A stretch of DNA of 64,000 bases, from positions 38,258-102,257 of the forward strand of contig JAZNVH010000011.1 in assembly GCA_045592745.1 (NCBI GenBank). Reading direction: 5' to 3'. Below, in pieces: positions 61,499-64,000 of this stretch (positions are counted from its first letter, which is position 1; each line of letters opens with the position of its first letter). The notes below the pieces were generated by a model that worked only from the letters and a program-made list of their open reading frames with translations, made no database searches and was not told the DNA's origin. Source of the DNA: Aphodoplasma sp045592745 (GTDB taxonomy: Bacteria; Bacillota; Clostridia; UBA1381; UMGS1253). The translations under genes and the position numbers were made by a program.

Positions 61499-62362
61499 AC
61501 GACAGGAGTAATCGTTAAAGGAATAGGCGGTTTTTACTATATTAAGGCGCACGGTGAGCTTTATGAATGTAAGGCGCGCGGAAAATTCAGAAAAGACGGC
61601 ATAGTTCCTATGGTGGGTGACTATGTTGATATTGAAATAAAAAATGGCAAGGGCAGTATAGAAAACATTCATAAGCGTACATCGATGCTTATACGTCCTG
61701 CCGTAGCAAATATAAATCAGCTTGTTGTGGTTTGTGCTCTTGCATCGCCGCAGCCGCACCCTGCTTTGATTGACAGCTTTCTTATTATGGGGCGTCATAG
61801 CGGGCTTGATACAATTTTGTGCTTTAATAAATCGGATTTGGAGCATTCAAAAGAAATAAAAAAAGCATATCAGGATGCGGGTTGTAAAATTGTTGTTACG
61901 AGCACGCAGACGGGTGAGGGCGTCGACGAATTAAGAGAGCTTCTGCCTGGAAAAATAACAGCGTTTGCAGGAAATTCAGGCGTGGGAAAATCAAGTCTTT
62001 TAAATGCACTCGGTGTTTCGTATGAGCTTGAAACTGGTGCTGTGAGCAAGAAAATTCAGCGCGGACGCCACACGACTCGCCATGTGGAGCTTTTAGAGCT
62101 TGAAAACGGGGCGTTGGTGCTTGATACGCCGGGATTTTCAAGCTTTGAGATGCCAAGGATACGCGCAGGAGAGCTTGAAAACTATTTTGCCGAATTTGAG
62201 CCATATCTGGGAGGATGTAAATTCCGTGGATGCTCACATACGAGTGAGCCGGGATGCGCGGTTATTGAGGCGGTTTGTGAAGGTAAGATTTCAAAAATGC
62301 GCCACGAAAGCTATAAAAGCCTTTATGAAGAGCAAAAAAAGCTTAAAGACTGGGAAATATAG
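61499..62362 (+). CDS. rsgA: Ribosome small-subunit GTPase RsgA, apparent ACG start
   Basis: 287 residues if translation starts at ACG 61499. The frame is open from 61481, and the OB-fold domain is fully encoded (TGVIVKGIGGFYYIK, then ECKARGKFRKDGI). No ATG, GTG or TTG occurs before ATG 61610, which would delete most of that domain. GGGGG at 61487-61491 is 7 bases from the ACG. An ATT at 61493 is the only other weak option. The rest is normal: circularly permuted GTPase with NKSD (G4), GNSGVGKSS (G1), DTPG (G3), and a zinc site with Cys/His in GGCKFRGCSHTSEPGC. It matures 30S subunits. See findings on the start. Confidence 0.9.
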   Translation, partial: TTGVIVKGIGGFYYIKAHGELYECKARGKFRKDGIVPMVGDYVDIEIKNGKGSIENIHKRTSMLIRPAVANINQLVVVCALASPQPHPALIDSFLIMGRHSGLDTILCFNKSDLEHSKEIKKAYQDAGCKIVVTSTQTGEGVDELRELLPGKITAFAGNSGVGKSSLLNALGVSYELETGAVSKKIQRGRHTTRHVELLELENGALVLDTPGFSSFEMPRIRAGELENYFAEFEPYLGGCKFRGCSHTSEPGCAVIEAVCEGKISKMRHESYKSLYEEQKKLKDWEI

Positions 62363-62394
62363 GATGTAAGTTTATAATCAAAGGAGAAAGAAAA

Positions 62395-63060
62395 ATGATA
62401 AAAATTGCACCATCTATTTTGTCGGCAGATTTTTCGTGCTTAAAAGAGCAGATTGCACAAATTGAAAAAGGCGGGGCAAAGTATATTCATATAGACGTAA
62501 TGGACGGGATGTTTGTACCCAATATTACGATGGGGCCTGTTGTTATAGAAAGCATACGAAAGCATACAGACCTTGTTTTTGATGTTCATTTAATGATTGA
62601 AGAGCCTGAAAGATATATAAAGGAGTTTGCCGAGGCTGGTGCAGATATTATAACCGTTCATATTGAGGCAACGAAGGATATTCGCGGCTGTATAGAAAAG
62701 ATAAAAAGTTTTGGAATACGTGCAGGGGTATCAATAAAGCCTGCTACGCCCGTAAGCGCAATTAAAGATATATTAAATGAGCTTGATATGGTGCTTGTAA
62801 TGTCGGTTGAGCCGGGATTTGGCGGGCAGAAATATATTGAGAGTGCTGATGAAAAGCTTAGTGAGTTAAAAAAGCTTATGCCTGCAGGAGCAGATATTTC
62901 AGTTGATGGCGGAATAAAGCTTGATAATATTGACCGTGTGATTAAAAACGGTGCAAATACTGTTGTTGCAGGAAGCGCGGTTTTTGGCGCAGAAGATATT
63001 GAAAAGCAGACAAGACTTTTTGTAGAAATTGCAGATAAAATAGAGGCGCAGTGCATATGA
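62395..63060 (+). CDS. rpe: Ribulose-phosphate 3-epimerase
   Basis: 221 residues; AAAGGAG precedes ATG 62395. Interconverts ribulose-5-phosphate and xylulose-5-phosphate in the pentose-phosphate pathway. TIM barrel with APSILSADF, HIDVMDGMFVPN (metal His and Asp), FDVHLMI, VMSVEPGFGGQ and SVDGGI phosphate-binding end. Same operon as rsgA, and it overlaps thiN by 4 bases. Confidence 0.97.
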   Translation: MIKIAPSILSADFSCLKEQIAQIEKGGAKYIHIDVMDGMFVPNITMGPVVIESIRKHTDLVFDVHLMIEEPERYIKEFAEAGADIITVHIEATKDIRGCIEKIKSFGIRAGVSIKPATPVSAIKDILNELDMVLVMSVEPGFGGQKYIESADEKLSELKKLMPAGADISVDGGIKLDNIDRVIKNGANTVVAGSAVFGAEDIEKQTRLFVEIADKIEAQCI

Positions 63061-63677
63061 GAGCGGTTATAATTTGTGGCGGTGATATAGGAAATTATGA
63101 GCGTGCGGCGGCGTGTATAAAAGCTGATGATATGATTATATGTGCAGACTCGGGATACGCTCATGCAAAGAAAATGGATATTAAACCCGATGTTGTGCTT
63201 GGCGATTTTGATTCATACAAAAAAGATGAGGTCATTTGTGATGATATAAAGATTTATCCGTCAAAAAAAGACTTTACCGACTCAGAAATTGCCGCAGATT
63301 ATGCGCTTAAAAACGGAGCAGACGAAATTTTGTTTTTAGCATCTACGGGAGGGCGTCTTGACCATACGCTTGCCAATATATATCTTTTAAAAACAATGGC
63401 GCAAAAGGGTGTTTTGGCAAGTATTTTCGACGGCACAGCAACAACGTATTATTCGGATGATGAAACTGTATTAAAGGGTAAAAAAGGAGATTTATTATCG
63501 CTTATTCCGTTTTCAGAGGTGGCTGATATCACTACATGGGGTCTTGAATATGCTCTGTCAAATCAGCCGCTTCCAAGCACAGGAATAAGCAATGTGTTTA
63601 TAGGCGATAAGGCAAAAATACAAATCGGTTCGGGAGAGGCGATTGTTATATACATACCAAAGGAAAATGCATATTGA
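63057..63677 (+). CDS. thiN: Thiamine diphosphokinase
   Basis: 206 residues from ATG 63057 (ATGA overlap with the rpe stop). Converts thiamine to thiamine diphosphate, the cofactor of transketolase, which works next to Rpe. CADSGYAHA, VLGDFDS, KKDFTDSEIA and STGGRLDHTLAN are the ATP and thiamine-binding motifs. Last gene of the long operon, followed by a strong terminator. No TPP riboswitch is seen. Confidence 0.93.
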   Translation: MRAVIICGGDIGNYERAAACIKADDMIICADSGYAHAKKMDIKPDVVLGDFDSYKKDEVICDDIKIYPSKKDFTDSEIAADYALKNGADEILFLASTGGRLDHTLANIYLLKTMAQKGVLASIFDGTATTYYSDDETVLKGKKGDLLSLIPFSEVADITTWGLEYALSNQPLPSTGISNVFIGDKAKIQIGSGEAIVIYIPKENAY

Positions 63678-63707
63678 TATGTCAGATATTGGTTTGTGTC
63701 GCAAAAG

Positions 63708-63751
63708 AAGACTGTGATGAAACAAATTTGTTTTGTCACAGTCTTTTTTTG
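63708..63751 (+). terminator. Terminator of the yicC-thiN operon
   Basis: Long stem, arms 63708-63726 and 63727-63745 with G-T wobbles near the tip, followed by a T-run. Confidence 0.88.
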
Positions 63752-63819
63752 TACTATTGCTACATAGGTGCAAAATGCACGAAAACTTTGCGCAAAAATT
63801 GTGTAATATCACATATGGC

Positions 63820-63859
63820 AAAAAATTTTTAAAAAAAATTTAAAAAAATTTTAAAAAAA
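63820..63859 (+). promoter_or_regulatory. Phased A-tracts upstream of mraZ
   Basis: Four A-tracts start at 63820, 63831, 63842 and 63853, exactly 11 bp apart, separated by short T-tracts. Helically phased A-tracts bend DNA and can act as UP elements for the two promoters directly downstream. Confidence 0.6.
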
Positions 63860-63862
63860 CTA

Positions 63863-63891
63863 TTGAAAAACATACGTAAATCGTGTAAAAT
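63863..63891 (+). promoter_or_regulatory. Distal promoter upstream of mraZ
   Basis: TTGAAA at 63863-63868, 17-bp spacer, TAAAAT at 63886-63891, directly after the A-tracts. Confidence 0.6.
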
Positions 63892-63920
63892 TTGAGTTAC
63901 AAAGGGAAAAATGTGTTATA

Positions 63921-63955
63921 AAGTGGTTGCAAGTGGTTAAAAACTATGTTAAAAT
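63921..63955 (+). promoter_or_regulatory. Proximal mraZ promoter with MraZ-box-like repeats
   Basis: TTGCAA at 63927-63932, 17-bp spacer, TAAAAT at 63950-63955. The octamer AAGTGGTT occurs at 63921 and 63931, a 10-bp period, and an AAAGTGAGG follows at 63972. MraZ represses its own operon by binding short GTGG-containing direct repeats of this kind. Confidence 0.6.
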
Positions 63956-63989
63956 AGTATTACAATCACCCAAAGTGAGGTGAAAGGGC

Positions 63990-64000
63990 TTGTTTATAGG
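63990..64000 (+). CDS. mraZ: Start of mraZ (cut by window edge)
   Basis: Only TTG TTT ATA GG is visible, giving M-F-I-G, which fits the MFMGEY-like start of the MraZ transcriptional regulator. GAGGTG lies 7 bases before the TTG, and the upstream repeats match an MraZ operator. If right, the dcw division and cell-wall cluster continues to the right. Confidence 0.55.

Noticed and set aside
61610..62362. rsgA beginning at ATG 61610
   Set aside because: This would remove most of the OB-fold RNA-binding domain, which is fully conserved in frame upstream, and no ribosome-binding site precedes that ATG.
63060..63710. TPP riboswitch associated with thiN
   Set aside because: thiN is translationally coupled to rpe with no leader, and nothing like the THI-box is visible nearby.
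1..64000. CRISPR arrays, insertion sequences, prophage, rRNA or tRNA genes
   Set aside because: No regularly spaced repeats, transposase or integrase frames, or rRNA/tRNA sequences were seen on either strand.

Overview
The window looks like the chromosome of an anaerobic, Gram-positive, probably spore-forming member of the class Clostridia. Evidence: the gene order is firmicute (yicC-remA-gmk-rpoZ-coaBC-priA-def-fmt-yugP-rsmB-rlmN-prpC-pknB-rsgA-rpe-thiN; mreB/mbl next to fabZ); ribonucleotide reduction is by the oxygen-sensitive class III enzyme (nrdD-nrdG); there are GerMN- and SpoIID-like proteins; and the cell surface is built around proteins with S-layer homology (SLH) domains. Base composition is moderately AT-rich, and promoters of the sigma-A type with 16-17 bp spacers are easy to see. 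The many SLH proteins recall Monoglobus-like Clostridia, but that is only a guess.

Layout. 1-2.3 kb: end of a polysaccharide cluster (UDP-GlcNAc 2-epimerase, nucleotidyltransferase-like protein). 2.3-4.7 kb: RNase M5-like Toprim protein, MreB/Mbl, FabZ. 4.7-12.6 kb: rpoB-rpoC behind their own promoter and a folded leader, without rplJ/rplL. 12.6-13.3 kb: a small divergent regulator/orphan pair with twin operators. 13.5-15.1 kb: pyrG with a degenerate glutaminase domain. 15.2-23.7 kb: surface region with two tandem SLH paralogues, an InlB-repeat-like secreted protein and a broken RpiB/LacAB-type isomerase. 23.8-29.6 kb: polysaccharide deacetylase, mutS2, D,D-carboxypeptidase, HAD phosphatase. 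29.8-33.0 kb: response regulator, histidine kinase and GerMN protein. 33.2-36.3 kb: three-gene peptidoglycan-binding, spore-type cluster. 36.3-39.5 kb: nrdD-nrdG-dut behind likely NrdR boxes. 39.7-44.5 kb: small secreted protein, third SLH paralogue, metY. 44.5-48.1 kb: heterodimeric ABC exporter. 48.3-63.7 kb: one long housekeeping operon from yicC to thiN, joining nucleotide, CoA, translation-maturation, rRNA-modification and PASTA-kinase signalling genes. 63.7-64 kb: promoter region and first codons of mraZ, so the division/cell-wall (dcw) cluster probably follows.

The most unusual points are: (1) a CTP synthase whose synthetase domain is intact while the glutaminase nucleophile Cys is Gly and the triad Glu is Gln; (2) rsgA with no ATG/GTG/TTG available for its full-length product, apparently starting at ACG; (3) a compact XRE/96-residue divergon in which a palindromic operator sits in the spacer of each promoter; (4) a family of three SLH proteins sharing a long undescribed ectodomain; (5) a structured rpoB leader; (6) a two-component system followed by a double-GerMN protein, like mtrAB-lpqB of actinobacteria. 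Everything here is read by eye: no database search, folding or alignment program was run.
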